Program-made: the position numbers and the translations under genes | The notes under the pieces: model-generated | Told to the model about the DNA's origin: nothing | The model's database searches: none | What the model saw: only the letters and a program-made list of their open reading frames with translations | Source of the DNA: Rachycentron canadum | Lineage: Eukaryota; Chordata; Actinopteri; Carangiformes; Rachycentridae | DNA length: 64,000 nt | Direction of reading: 5' to 3' | NCBI GenBank assembly: GCA_038496675.1 | Contig: CM076654.1 | Coordinates: forward strand, 1,425,679 to 1,489,678 | In this document: positions 36,253-50,700 of the stretch, piece after piece | Position numbering within the stretch: position 1 is the first letter of the stretch | Layout of the letters: every line of letters starts with the position of its first letter

Positions 36253-39200
36253 GATCAGATGTTGTCCACGGCTCAACAGATGCTGCAGGATAGCCGCTCC
36301 AAGATCGAGCTGATCCGACTGCAGATTATCAAAGTCACCCAGGCTGGCAGCAGCACTGGCGGCGGCGGCGGTATTGGCAGTGATGATGGTGGCAACCATA
36401 ACAGCTCCACTCATAGAGGTCAGAGTCCTGCGCCATGTCTCTGATATGGTCACAGAATGATGAACTGGGTGTGTGTGGTTTAGAACACAAATTGTCAGAA
36501 TTTGTTGATATTCTAGGGATATGCTTTCTCTGTGTAAAATGAGGGTTAAGACCAGCCTCCAAGTTTCTTCTAGCGTGTCAATTAGCTCGAATTAGGCATG
36601 AAATTATCTATTACAGTCATCAAATTCTGTCTGTCCTCATCAGCCACTACAACAAATTAACACATCCTTGACACAACCAGAAATTTGTCAGAAAAAGGAA
36701 TTTAAGACATAATATAAATTAATATAGTGGTATAATACAAATTAAATACTATTTTAATGCCATTTTAACCTTCACAGCTCAAATCTCTTATTGAACCGTT
36801 ACAAATCTGGTCGGTCTCAGGCTGGAAATTGCCTCAACATCTGGCAAAGAAATCACTGAGTCACTGATATTGATAATCAATTCTTACACCTCCTACAGAT
36901 TCTACATGCACACCACTAAATGGTTATTTATATATTTTTTGCTATGTGGCAAGAAAAAAAACTTTGTTTCTCTACAGAAATGTCAGTTTGATGTTTAATG
37001 AATGATTTGGTTAATTAAAAGTCAGTAGAGTAAACCAGAGCTTTAGGTTGAAATGCTGTAACAAGCTGCAAAACAGTTCTATTGTAGTTTCAGACACTAA
37101 AACCAACAGGATGATGCTTCAGAAGCATTTCCTCTGAACAAGTAGGTCTTTTTTTTTTTGTTCAAAAAGGTTCAAGTTCAGAGGAACAGGAGGACATTTC
37201 AGTTCATTTCAGCTCAGAAATATCATTGCTGGTATCAAAACCCATATTGGTTGAGCCGTGCTTCCTGCCAACTGTCATCTTTGTGGGTGTTATTTGTATA
37301 ATCCAGAAAATGAAACCACTCTGACAGCATTAATAGAGACAGAGAGTGAATGTGACATTTAATTCTGGGGATGTGTGCCCTCTTAAAAAATTATTCCTGG
37401 CTTAAAAGTAAGAGGATGAAATACAAGATAAGAGTAACTCTACACCTTGTTTCCTCGGCTCATGTTTCCTGTCCCTGACTCTTGACCCCCTTTCCTCTCA
37501 TAGATTTCTTATAATGTTGTGAACATTGGCTGGCAGTTTAATTCGCTGTCTCCAAAATACAGACAGACAGACAGACAGTCAGACAGTCAGATAGATAGAT
37601 AGATAGATAGATGAAATTTGGGATATGCAGGGTCTATATTAATACTGTGAAAGTATAAAAAGTTGAAAGTAGGCTCTGAAAAACCAGCTGTCAGGCTGTT
37701 TGGAACCTTGTGATGTCACAACAAAGCAGTCACCACCCTCAACCATGCCCCAAGCCCCGCCCACCTGGATCCACCATCCAACCTTGCAGGATTTGATGTT
37801 TTAACTGAAATCTGCTATATTTTTATTGGATGGTTTTTGGTTTTTAAAACCACAAACAAATCTTCTTATGAATGTCAACACTTTATATAAAACAGAAAAA
37901 TGTAAAATATGGGACCTTTAATACTTTCCCTTACATCCCATACAAACATACAGCACAGAGAAACCAAATGACCGTTTACTTTCCATATGTTTGGTGCAGA
38001 TTCTCTAGCAGGTTTGCCTTTCAGGGAATTATTCAAGCTCTTCTGAAAATGTGTTGTTTTTTTGTTTTTTTTTTATCTCAGTTTTTCAAGCTTTCATACA
38101 TTTCAGATAAGTGTGAGCTAAATGCCAGAGACACAAAAATGTAATGTTAAGACCTTTGCCTGGAGCACAGAGACGTTTTAGAGAAAAGAGCTCACTTGAA
38201 CTTTATAAATATTGATTTTAGGAATGAAATAAGTCTCAGCGAGGATCTATGAGGATGTGTCGCTCATCTGAAATGAATTCCTTCACGCTCAAGTACTCTT
38301 ACTCTCTCTCTAACTCTAACTCTCCTTCTTTCTCTCAGGCATCTCTCTGGATGCTGATGGTCCCGTGGAGGCTCACTTTGCAGAGCTGCAGCACTACATG
38401 CAGAGGGAGTCAGATGCTTTGGTCCTGGCCAAAGATGTGGTGAAGCAGCTGGAAGGGATCTCAGTGCTGGACCAGAAGGCCCTGGCTGAAGTAGGACTCT
38501 CAATGCATTTTATTTTAAAGTAGCTCAGGGGCTCAGGAGATTTTAATGTGGGGAAACAGATACAGACTGGCAGTAGGTAATGATTATTAAATTACAGTTT
38601 TGCAGTTATAGTTTCATATCACATATTTCATTTTACTAGTTCCCTGCATTGAGCTATAGAGAAAGATTTCCACCAGGATGATGGGATGTGAAGACTGATA
38701 CTTCTGATACTAGTATTTGAAATCTGTCTTATTTGTCAAAGAATCACACATATATCAGCCTGTAGATCATTAAAGGTCTTCAGTGAAACCAGACTGATGG
38801 TCAGCAGTCTGTCTTCCCTTACAAATCATGAAACACGACGCAGTATTAGTACAATTTACCATTTAATATAAAAAACATTTTACTCTTGGAACTTCCTTCA
38901 GTTGTGTACTTGAGTTTGCATTATTTTTGCATGATATTTGAAAGGTGTCCCCTGTGTTACCTCACAATGATGTTATTCTGGAAGTTTGACAAACGTCTAC
39001 AGACAAGTGAAAGAAAACCAGTAAATATAATTTCAACAACAAAGTTCTAGACCTTTAATTATTAACTGACAACATAAAACAAGCAAAGAAAATAAAGTCA
39101 ATATAGTCAATAAAGTTTCATGTTGGATTTTGGATCATGTTTAGTTTTATGTCATGAGATAAAATCATTATAGTTAATCAAAACAAAAATTGTCAACCGT

Positions 39201-42200
39201 AGTTAAAGCTTAAGGTCTGGAAAACATGTTAGTATTTGAAGGGGAGCAGCACAAACTGTATCCCAAAATACTAAAACAGCGCTGTGTTTAAAAAGACCAA
39301 ACATAACAACACAGTGTTTATCTTCCCGTCAGGCTCAGTCCCGGGTCCAGGAGTCCTCCCAGAAGCTACATCTTCTGCGGCTGTCCCTTGAGAAATGCCT
39401 AAAGGAAAAGAACCAGGAGCCCATAGAGCAGCCTGCAAGGGGGTGTGACCCTTCTGAGGGAACCCTGTCTCCCCAAAACTCCAGACCTGGACGTCCCCTG
39501 TCCAACTCCCCGTCCATCTTCTCTATCAGACCAGCCTCCTTAACTGGTATCAACACAGACTGGGCTGTTTGTTTGTTTGAGAATGTTTTCATATGTTTGT
39601 GGAAATTAATTTTTCAGCAGGATTAATTTTCAGGCATTTATGAGAAAGAGGGTCACATTAGTACTTTAATTTATTCACTTTGTCTCTTTTATTCTGCCAA
39701 TTTTTACATTTTTAGGTCAGGGAATCAGCACAGTGTAACACTTCATCATATGTCTTTAATTCTTTCCTTTACTAGAAAGAACTGTGCACTTCTGTGCTAA
39801 TTATTGTGACATTTAAAGTTTCCTGGTAAAACAGCTTTCGTTAAACCCAAATAAATATTAATACATTACTCATTTATTATAGAAACGTTTTTGCTGAAGG
39901 CAGATTTCACATTAAAATATTCAGTAAATATGGATGACTAAAACTGCCAAATTCCAAAATAAATTAATTAACAAACTAATAACTCAATAAATCAATTAAT
40001 ATGTCATTAAATGCACCTAAAATTATTTTAAAAAATGTATTCTGGCATTAAAGAAGTAATAAAATGTGACAAACTTATATTTCTGTTTTCATTTGCTTCT
40101 GTATTAATTTCCCTATTTATTTACGTTCCAATTTAAATTTTATTGGTGTTTTTTATGATTTATTTACCCATGAATCTATTACCCAACCCCCTATCTATTT
40201 GCAGCAAACTTATTTATTTCTGTATTTTATTTTTTATATTTCTTTATGCATTTCTGCTTCATTATGCAAATCAGGGTCACGTCATGGGCTCAACTTTTTG
40301 CTGGTTGATCCTCATCAGCGTGAATGGTTCTCCCCTACAGCAGACCTAATTGAGGGCCTACTAATTGAACACTGTCTCTATTCTCCATATGATATAATTA
40401 GTACTAAAGAAATGATGTAGTATCAGAGAAAATCTGCAGGAAACATTAAGCAAATACAGATCTGTCAAAAACATTAGATTTACCACTTTAACTTGTTTGG
40501 TAATTTTCCATCAAAGAAAATTTTAGCAACTTGATATTTTTTGTTAATTTTCAGTATCGACTCCCAGTGTTGAAACATGATTTACCATAAGATGACCTCT
40601 GGCAGTGGATAATCAGGGCATGTAATCTGTTGGTTTTGGACAGGTCAGTTGTAAACTCGTCTCTCCCTGCAGAAAAAGGGCAACAAAAAAAGAAAAAAAA
40701 GAAAAGTTTTTGATGATGTAACAAGGAGATAAATCCTGGAGTTGCTCTGTTGGCAGTTGACACTGAGCACGAATCTCAGGGTGGTGAAAACACTGTTAGT
40801 GCATTAGTGAAATGAAGAAAGTGAGGATGTGGATGTTCAAGGTGCAGCTGCAGACAGCTCTGACTCAGAGAGTTTTATTCATGCTGACAAATTAAAGGTT
40901 TTATTTTGAAAGCCTTCATTCACTCTCCTAACTGAACCATGCACAGATGACGTGATGAAGTCTTTAGTAAAAACTGAGCACCGATGCACTGGTGTGCAGT
41001 TACTTTTACATTTGATAACATCCATTTAACTTAGTCAATGTTCTTGTCGTGAATACTTACGTCAACTCTTTTCTTTTTTAAGGCAAACTTGAAGTCAGGC
41101 TTCTTGGATGTGAGGATTTACTGAAACCTCTGACAAACCTGGAGCAGGAGAACGATCTGAGTCCCATTGAGGAGAGTTCACCAGCTGCTCACTGGACGGA
41201 TGGACCCTCTGGTAAGTGGAAGTCTTTTGTTTTAAAAGCATAAGATGCTTTTACTGGTTCATAAAGCCCTTAATGGTTTTAGTCCTACTTATTTATCAGA
41301 TCTGCTTTTATCCTATGAACCTTTTGGACCCTGGTCGTGGCCTTTTAATTTAAGACAAAGTCAGAACTATTTTTTTTTTTTTTTTTTTTACTGTGGTCCT
41401 TGTCTGTGGATCAGCCTCCCCGAAGACCTGAGGGCAGCAGGAAGTGTTAATATTTTCAAAAGCAAACTTAAGACCAACTATTTTATTCTTTTAATTGAAT
41501 TTCTTGAATTTATTTATTTATCTGCCTATTTGTTTATATATTTTAAGGCATTTCCTATACCCTTTTATTCTATGATTGTTTTTCCATTTGCCTTACTTTT
41601 ATTTCTGGTTTAATTCTCTTCCAAATATCTCCTCCCCTTTCAGCATTTTATTATTTATCTTAATTTTTATTTGTTTTTTTAAGACTCTATTTGAATTTTT
41701 TATCACTGTCTGCAATGCAGGTTTTTGTCTAGTTTTAGTTTTACATTTCACTGTAAAAAACTATAGAGATACAGAAATATTATTGATCACTCAAGTACAA
41801 ATCAATTCTTGCAGCGACAAACAGTAACTATAGAAATAATAATACAATAGAAAACTTGATTTTACAGGTCTGTCATTTCTGAATAATTTCTAAGGATAGC
41901 TTAGATTATTGTTTGTTATATTTCTGTTCATTTATACCAATTAACTTCTAGTATAACATAAAGTCTTTTAGTCAACTGAAGGTACTAAAATGTGAAGTTT
42001 GTTGACAGACAAAGATAAAATCATAGACTGTATATGAAAGTGGATGTTGGGTCAGGGGGAGACTCCACTGGTTGTTAAAGAAGTCAGATTGTATTGAAGT
42101 CTATGGGAAAATGTCCCTACTTCTCCCTTGATTTATTAGCTCAGTAAACGTTTTCCTAATGAGTTTATGGTCTCAGTCTCTAGTTTCAAATCTTCAATAC

Positions 42201-45200
42201 AACATGATGTTCATTTTTTAAATGATGGTCCATTTAGAGGAAAATAGACCATAAAGCAGGGGATGAGTTGGGGGGCGTGGCTATTGTGTGACTGACAGAC
42301 TGTACCACCCAATCAGGATAGAGTACAGAGCAGGTCAGCTCCACCCCTCACTCCTCCTCAGCTCCACCTTCTCCTCCAAATATGGTTTCTACTGGTTTCA
42401 AAAAAACAAGATGGCCGACAGACAAATTACAAACTGGAGGCTTTAAAACTGCAGCTCAGAGACGATGGTGACGTCTCAGTGGGTTGACACTACAATACAA
42501 CAACATTCAGAGAGAGATGTGTTTTCATATAAAATTACAATACTATAGAGTATAGAGTAAATATTTTTTCAGGTTTAACTTTAAATAAATGCTAAATTAC
42601 ATTGTTCTATCCATAAAACTTCCTTAGGAATCACATATGACATTATTTTTCACAATAAATGACAATTTATAAAACAGTAAAGTACTAAAATGCAAACAGT
42701 TGTGGTCTATAAACTGCTTACTTTGTTCTTTTGATTACATGAATTTTCACTTGCTGGTCTTAGTTGGTTCATTAACACTGACAGTAGAGCATCAAAGTGT
42801 TGGGAGGCTCAAACCTGTGAGTTTTTTGTTACCTTCTGTCTCACAGCAGAGATCAGTGCGGTGCTCAGGCTGGACGGCCGATTGGTCGGGCGGACACCGT
42901 GGGCAGGCGTCAGCAGACTGAGCTGGGATCAAACCTTCTGCATCCAGCTGGAACGGGTGAGTCCAGTCACACCAGTGTCCCACATGGAGCACAATGAACC
43001 CTGGTTTAACCCAGGTCGGCATCTCAGCCACGTTTTGTCATGTCAATACAAAATGGCTGCACTTTATCCCCAGAGTTTCACTTTTAAAACACCATGTTCT
43101 TCATCTTTACAGTGTCTGTCACAGTGTCTTAAACCTTTAAGCCTGAAGCCTTATTCTTGACATTTGGGAACTGTGTGCATATTAAAATAATCCAAGCACA
43201 ACCAAAAAACACTGAGAATGGAGGACTGGAGATAAAAGGGCCGACATATTGACACAAACAACCATTCAAACTCAAATTCACACCTACGGGCAATTTAGAG
43301 TCACCCATTGACCTGCAGGTCTTTGGACTGTGGGAGGAAGCTGGAGAACCTGGAGGGAACCCACACAGGTACAGGGAGAACATGCAAACTCCACTGTGAT
43401 ACAAAAAATACATCTTGCAAATATAAAATAAACCTGAAAATACACAAACAAATTGCACAAATTAAAACAAATATTCGTGAACACATTCAGTTGGTTTGTT
43501 AATGTCTTCATAACATTTACAACATGTAATCAGACATTTGGGTTTTGACACAAACTTTCCATCGCTCAGAAATTCTGACCAGGAGCCAGAGGAGGGAGTT
43601 TGGAGCTGGCGACTCCAAGACTCAGGACGTGGAACAACAAGGCATCTGTAGAGAGATTAGCAGTCGAGGCAAATGATGAGGCTGATCAATAAAAGCAAAC
43701 TGTTGCCCTTTGATGCTTTTCTGCCAGCTGGCACAATTGGGGGGAAACACCCGGGGCAGCCCCAGACTGAGCCCCCCTCAGGTGCAGTGCGACAGCTCAG
43801 GTGTCACCAAGAAGAATTTAGTTACACATTATATTTTTTTGTTATATTCTATTTTTTATTGACAAACTACTTTGTTTACGCTCCACAGAGTCTTGGTTTC
43901 TGTTGTAATACTCCGGCTACTATAGTCAGGCCTGTATCACAGACCAGATCCTACGTAGTCTGGCTCTGGTTGGGTCACCTGGAGATCCAACCTGGACGGC
44001 CATTTAGTGCACTCTGGTTTCACCCTTAAAGCTGTAGGTACTTTCACATGAAAGAGGCAGAGTTCTTCATTACAGGTCAATCACATGTAAGTGCCGTTGA
44101 TGTTGTTTCATGTGTGACTGAAACTAGAAGAACTCCAGAAATGTATTTTTTTTAAAGTTGGCTAATTGACACAGCAGTCAGGAGTTTTTGATTGTGTCAG
44201 TTCAGTGGCATGTTTTTGTTATGCAGAGAGTGAAAAACAATAGCTCCGCTGCAGATTTCCCATCTGATTTCCCCTCATTTAAACACCCTCCGCTGCAGAC
44301 CGGCTTCCAGTATTTGTGAGTCATTTTTCGTGATCATTCTGATCCACGCCGCCCACGTTGGAGTCGTCCTTCCTGTGTATCTGCCTCCCTCACAATCATC
44401 CTGTTTCAACCTAAAATAAGCTGAAGAATGAAGACAAGGAGTCGTCAATTTGCTGTCCCCTTCCCATATGGTAGCCCTGGCAGGTTAAAGAAAACAAGAT
44501 GGAAGACAGGATGCTCTCACTGCACAATCTAATGTAAGAATGTGAAACATTTGATGGTGGCAGCTTTTCAGTACTCAGGACTCCCTGCTTTTCTTTCTAA
44601 TAGTTATAATAATTTTTGAAGTTTGAACTGTTGCTCTACAACAAACAGAACAAACAAGAAGATAGCCATGACTCTAATCCTATATAAAACACAGTCCTGT
44701 GTAAAATAGTACATTTGTTTTATATTTACAACACTTTTATTTGTTTTTACAGTTTCTTATTATTGGTACTTTTGTTTCAGTAAAAGATTCAGAGTCAGCA
44801 AAGGGAGCTGTTGTTCAGAGCCTTGTTTCCTGCCCAGTTTGATTATTGTTGTAGTTGTGTGTGAGACCAGCAGGTGTCTCCCTCAGACCTTCACATAAAC
44901 ATTCAGCTGAATCTGACTCTTCCTCTCAAAGCAGCAGAGGAACAATAAGCTTTGTGGTTTCAATCTATTGTGACTCAGCTCAAGATCAAACTCACAGGAT
45001 GTAGGAGATGAAGAAGCCAGTTTCAGAAAATTAAAGGCTATTTACTTATTTATATCAGGAACCTGAAGACAGAGACGATCCTGAGAGATCAAGAGTTAGT
45101 TTGTTTATTCTGCAGAAAGATCAAGATATGCGTCACTTTAAGAAGTGAGGTTGCTGTTTGCTGGAATATAATCTTCAAAATGCCAAACGAAATGTTCACT

Positions 45201-47740
45201 CCATCATCGCTGTCTGTCACTGTCTTTGTTCACTCTCTGCTGCTGAACTTTCCACAGTCTCGAGAGCTGGAGGTCTGTATCTTCTGCCGGGACCAGAGGG
45301 TGATGTGCGCTGTCAAGTTCCTGCGTCTGGAGGAGATGATGGAAAACCCAAACCACAACCAGGGCTTAGGTCTGGAGCCGCAGGGCGTCCTGTTCGCCAA
45401 GGTACTGGTGTAACATGTCCTTGAGTCTGTTCAGCCTTTGGTCATGACAAATGAGGCTGAAATGAATATGTGATAAATAATAAAATGGAAAATTTATCAG
45501 ATAAATTTTAGGTATTAAAAAGTCAAACCACCTGGTACACATCACATGATAATAATAATAATAATAAATGGATTTATAAGATCTTTTCATCCAAGGACAC
45601 TTTACAAAGAAAATAAAACATTCAGAAACAAACACACGATAAAACTATATATGAATGAATGAATGGTAAAAAATGACATACATATATTTATGTACATATA
45701 CATACACATGTATAGATACACATAATCACACATACTCATATACACACATGATAAAATAATAAATGCATAGAGTACATGTATTATACATTATTAAGAAGCT
45801 ATTAATATATAATATTGTATATAATATAATAATATTGGCCCAATTTAACAACTACTTTCATTCCTTTTTCTTTCATGTGACCTTTAATCTTCTAATCTTT
45901 GGACATTCGTCACACATTTATATATATGTTACCTTTTCTTTAATTTAATAAATCAGAAACATAAAATTCTCTGTAAATGTTAATTGAGCGATAAACGCAA
46001 GTGAAAAATGTCCAGAAAATCAAACTTCTTCTGTTCTTGTTTTTCCAGCTTCGATTCATTGATGTTGTGGTCGAGCGGCAGCCGAAACTGAGACGTCAGA
46101 GGTGTATTTTCACTAAAGAGAGAGGTACGACCTGCAGGATCTCATTGAGTTTCTGTTTCTGTTGAATAACCTGTGAGAATTTAAAGTCTTATTTCCAATA
46201 TATGTATGTTTTTTTTAATGATTCTATTGCGCAGGTAAGAACTTCCTCAGAGCAGCCCAGATGAACATGAATTTTGCCACGTGGGGTCACCTGATGATGA
46301 GCATCCTCCCTCGCTACAGCTCCTTCACCACCTTCAGCTCGTCCCTGTGTACCACACCCGACCCAGTGGCCGACCACAGCCCACGTCCCACAGAGAGGGA
46401 GCCCCCTATCACCACTCCACTGCCAGGGTCAGAAATAACAACCACAACAACAACAATAATAATAATAAACATCACATCTTCACTTGTCATAGTGTTGAAT
46501 TATAACATCCTCACTTCCTCAAACAGTTTATTTATCGTCAGGTCTTCAGACCAACATGTTCATCAGTGTTATCAATAGTGTGAACAGCAACTAAGTACAT
46601 TTACTCAACTTTACTCCTTAATAAAATGGAAACAGGTGAGTGATGTAAAAATTCTCCCTCGTACAGTTGACATGAAGGAGGAATTGGCATTAGCTGTAAA
46701 GTTTATGGGGACTGACTCTGTGCCTGACTCTAGTGGTCAATAGAGGAACTGCAGGTTTTAGCTCCTCAGTGTTGGAGCCTCAGAGGTTGGAAATACTGGA
46801 CTCACTGTCAGAATGATACTTCCCTGAGAATGAAAACTTCTACTTATGATACTTTAAGTACAATTACTCTTTTAAGCTCAGGACTTTTACCTGTATTTTT
46901 ATACTGATGTACTTTTATCTGAATTCGTCATTCTGGTCTTTGTGAATCTGTAGTGAAGCTCCGGTGATCAGACTCATCACTGAGGATCAGCCCCCTCCCA
47001 CCAGCATTAACCAGGGAGACAACACCCCCTCCATCATCACCACAGAACACAAAGCATCGTCTGTGCCTGCACTGCAAGAGAATCTGGTAAATGATGGCTG
47101 CCACACTTAATTTTTCCGTCTTTGCTTTTACATGACAGCAAAAGCTAAAAGTCTGTGCCGGGAGCTCAATGCTGACGTGCTAACATCTCTAACACTTCAC
47201 TTTAAGTGCCCGTATTTACCCTCGTGTGATGTGTCTATGAGTAGATAGAAGCAGATTTGAAGTGTTTATTATTTTTTATATTATTTATTATTATTTATTG
47301 AGTCTTTTCCATAAATATGTGATTCATCATCTGTTTATTCAGCAGCCTCCACCTTCTTTAACAAATACATTAAAATACACTTATATCTGTTTACAGTGTG
47401 TTATAAACTATTTACTAAATATTTAAATGCTGTTTATAACCATTAAATACAGGGATTTAAAGTGTGTTACTCCAGTATCATCACTAAGAAAATATTAAAC
47501 AAAACAAAGAGCCTTTCATCATCTGATCACTGAAACTACATTTATGAGGTGATCACAACCTCAAAGTTCAGGAATTTAGTCACTTCTTTCCTTTCAAAAT
47601 AAGACTCTGCTGGTGACAGTAATAAATACATTGGATCAGGTAGAAAGGAAGAGAAACGTGTTCCAACCTTTGTGTCTGTTTGCAGTCGTCCATAAACAAT
47701 ACAGAGGGAGGTGAAGACCAGCCTGTATCTGCTCTGAAGT

Positions 47741-47785
<45 letters not shown>

Positions 47786-50700
47786 ATTGATCTTGTCCTT
47801 TACTTCATTTCTTGGTCTTCATTTCATTTCCTTTTTTCTTCTTGGTTCCTTCTTCAGGATGCACATGGAGGACTTCAAGTATATTTCAGTTCTGGGCAGA
47901 GGACACTTTGGGAAGGTAACAGCTTAAAAGTTTGTCATTGTGCTTGATCCAAACTTCTTCTGGTGTTTGTCCCCAACTGGTTGATCATGAATGTTTCCTG
48001 TCCAGGTCCTGCTGGCTGAGTTTAAGAAGACAGGGAGACTGTACGCCATCAAAGCCTTGAAGAAAAGAGACATTGTGACTCGTGATGAAGTGGACAGGTG
48101 TGTGAAACCTTTAAAGGGTCATTTTGTCAATATTACAAGTACTAGACCTGCAAACAGGTAACCAGGACAACTGAGTCTGGCAAACAGGAAATCAAAATCA
48201 TTGCTGACTATGGATGAAACTAGACTGTTTATAAAAGTGGACTTAGACTCTGGGTCTGAAACTTGAAGCCAATGCTGAAGAGCCTTAAACCTTCATTCTC
48301 TCTATGACCATCAGGGGGCGACTCCACTGGTTGTTAAAGAAGTCAGATTGTATTGAAGTCTATGGGAAAATGTCCCTACTTCTCCCTTGATTTATTAGCT
48401 CAGTAAACGTTTTCCTAATGAGTGTATGGTCTCAGTCTCTAGTTTCAAGTCTTCAATACAACATGATGTTCATTTTTTAAATGATGGTCCATTTAGAGGA
48501 AAATAGACCAGAAAGCAGGGGATGGATTAGGGGGCGTGGCTACTGTGTGATTGACAGACTGTAGCACCCAATCAGGATAGAGTACAGAGCAGGTCAGCTC
48601 CACCCCTCACTCCTCCTCAGCTCCACCTTCTCCTCCAAATAAGGTTTAGGCCAAATTACAAACTGGGTGACACTACAGTGGGTTGACACTTGGATGAAAC
48701 TAAGGGATTTACTCAAATTACAAAGTCAGTCTTTCCTTCATAATAATTTGTCCGGTGCTGATCCCATCACACAGACAGGTCTATTGAGTGTATAAAAGAG
48801 AGACAGAAAAAACTCATCTTTCTACAGTCTCATGAGCGAGAAGAGGATCTTTGAGATGATCAACGCCTCCAGACACCCGTTCCTGGTCAACCTCCACGGC
48901 TGCTTCCAGACCAACGACCACGTCTGCTTTGTCATGGAGTATTTACCAGGCGGCGACCTCATGATCCACATCCACAACAACGTCTTCACCGAGGCCCAGA
49001 CCAGGTTCGTGTGTTTCCCTGTCAGTCAAACACTATGTGAGCTTTTGTATTTTAGCATTTTTATGCTGTGAAATTACAGCATCACACTTTAAACACAGGG
49101 GATTTTAAAATCAAAGACGACAGCACCAGTCTTATAATCTGTTGCTGATGTGTACAGGTTTTATTCAGCATGTGTCCTGCTGGGATTAGAGTTCCTGCAT
49201 CTGAACAAGATCATCTATCGGTGAGTCAGACCGAACAAAGTGACCACGTCGTGTTTCTGCAAACAAGCTGCAGCTTCCAGTCTGAGATCTGCTTTGTGTT
49301 TCACACAGAGACCTGAAGCTGGACAACCTGTTGATGGATACAGATGGATTTGTGAAAATCACAGACTTTGGACTGTGTAAAGAAGGTGATTGTTCTGCTC
49401 TCTCCTCCAAATACAACGGACCCTGTCACCACAATTCATTCATACATTCATAATAACTCAACCCAACCAGTCATGGCAGATGCTCCCATCAAAACCTGAG
49501 TCTGGTTCTAAACCTAACCCTCCTATAGGAAGTTTTTCCTCACCCCTGTCTGCTCTTGGTGGGAATTGTTGGGTCTCTGTACATAAAGAGACTGTCTGAC
49601 TGTCTGACTGACTGAACTGTATGTCTAGACAAATAAAGGACATTTCAAGACCTTAACAGACCCTAAGAGAAAGATATTGGCTTTATGGAAATGCCCATTA
49701 TGCACAGAGTTACAGTAGAGAAGAGTAAATAGATCAGACAATGAATATAAATATGATCAGACAAGTTTAATACAAACATAATAAATGAAGGATTTTAAGA
49801 ACCTCGAAGAATGAGAGCTGAGGAAAAAAACTTACATTAAGCCAAAGAAAGAGCAAAGTCTGTCCTGTTCTACATCCTCATTCAGTTTTAAGAACCATTT
49901 CCTCCAATTCTTGGAACAGAGTCTCAAAGAAAAAGTTGATAATATAAGTAAAATAACCAAAATTATCATCAAGCTCTAATCCCATTATTAACGTTATTCC
50001 TGTTACTGTGGAGCTGATGATATTCTTCTGTCATTATTCTGGCAGGGATGGGTCATGGAGACCGGACCTCGACCTTCTGCGGGACTCCTGAGTTTCTGGC
50101 CCCCGAGGTCCTGACAGACGACAACTACACCCGAGCCGTGGACTGGTGGGGGATGGGTGTCCTCATCTTTGAGATGCTCGTGGGAGAGGTTGTCCCCCTT
50201 CCCCTCGGTTCCATCAGCATCAGTGTTGATTCATTTTCTGTCCCTATTCCCTACTAGTGGAAACTTGTTTTATTTTTTTGTGCCACATTTCCATGTAAAA
50301 CTAATCACAAGTTAACGATGGGGTGTTAGTTTAGTGCATTAATAGATGCTAATTTACCTAATTATGTCAGTGTAAAATCACTAACTCAGCGTCTCTTCCT
50401 CCTGCTAGTCTCCGTTCCCTGGTGAGGATGAGGAGGAGGTGTTTGACAGCATCGTTAATGACGACGTGCAGTATCCTACTTCTCTTCCTCCAGACGCTGT
50501 CGCCATCATCCAGAAGGTAATGACCTCTGACCTCTCGTCCCCCTTTACCCCAAATACATTGTGACAAATGACAAATCTGTGTCTAAGGTCAGATAAGAAA
50601 CATCTGCTGATGAGAGAGGAAGAGCTGAAGGACACCATCAGATGTCCTGAAAATCTGCTTCTTTTCAGAAATACTAAATTAGGGTATTAAAGTGAGGTTT

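Noticed and set aside
47542..47780. CVCVCV-rich minus-strand open frames
   Set aside because: They are a translation of the (CA)n microsatellite.
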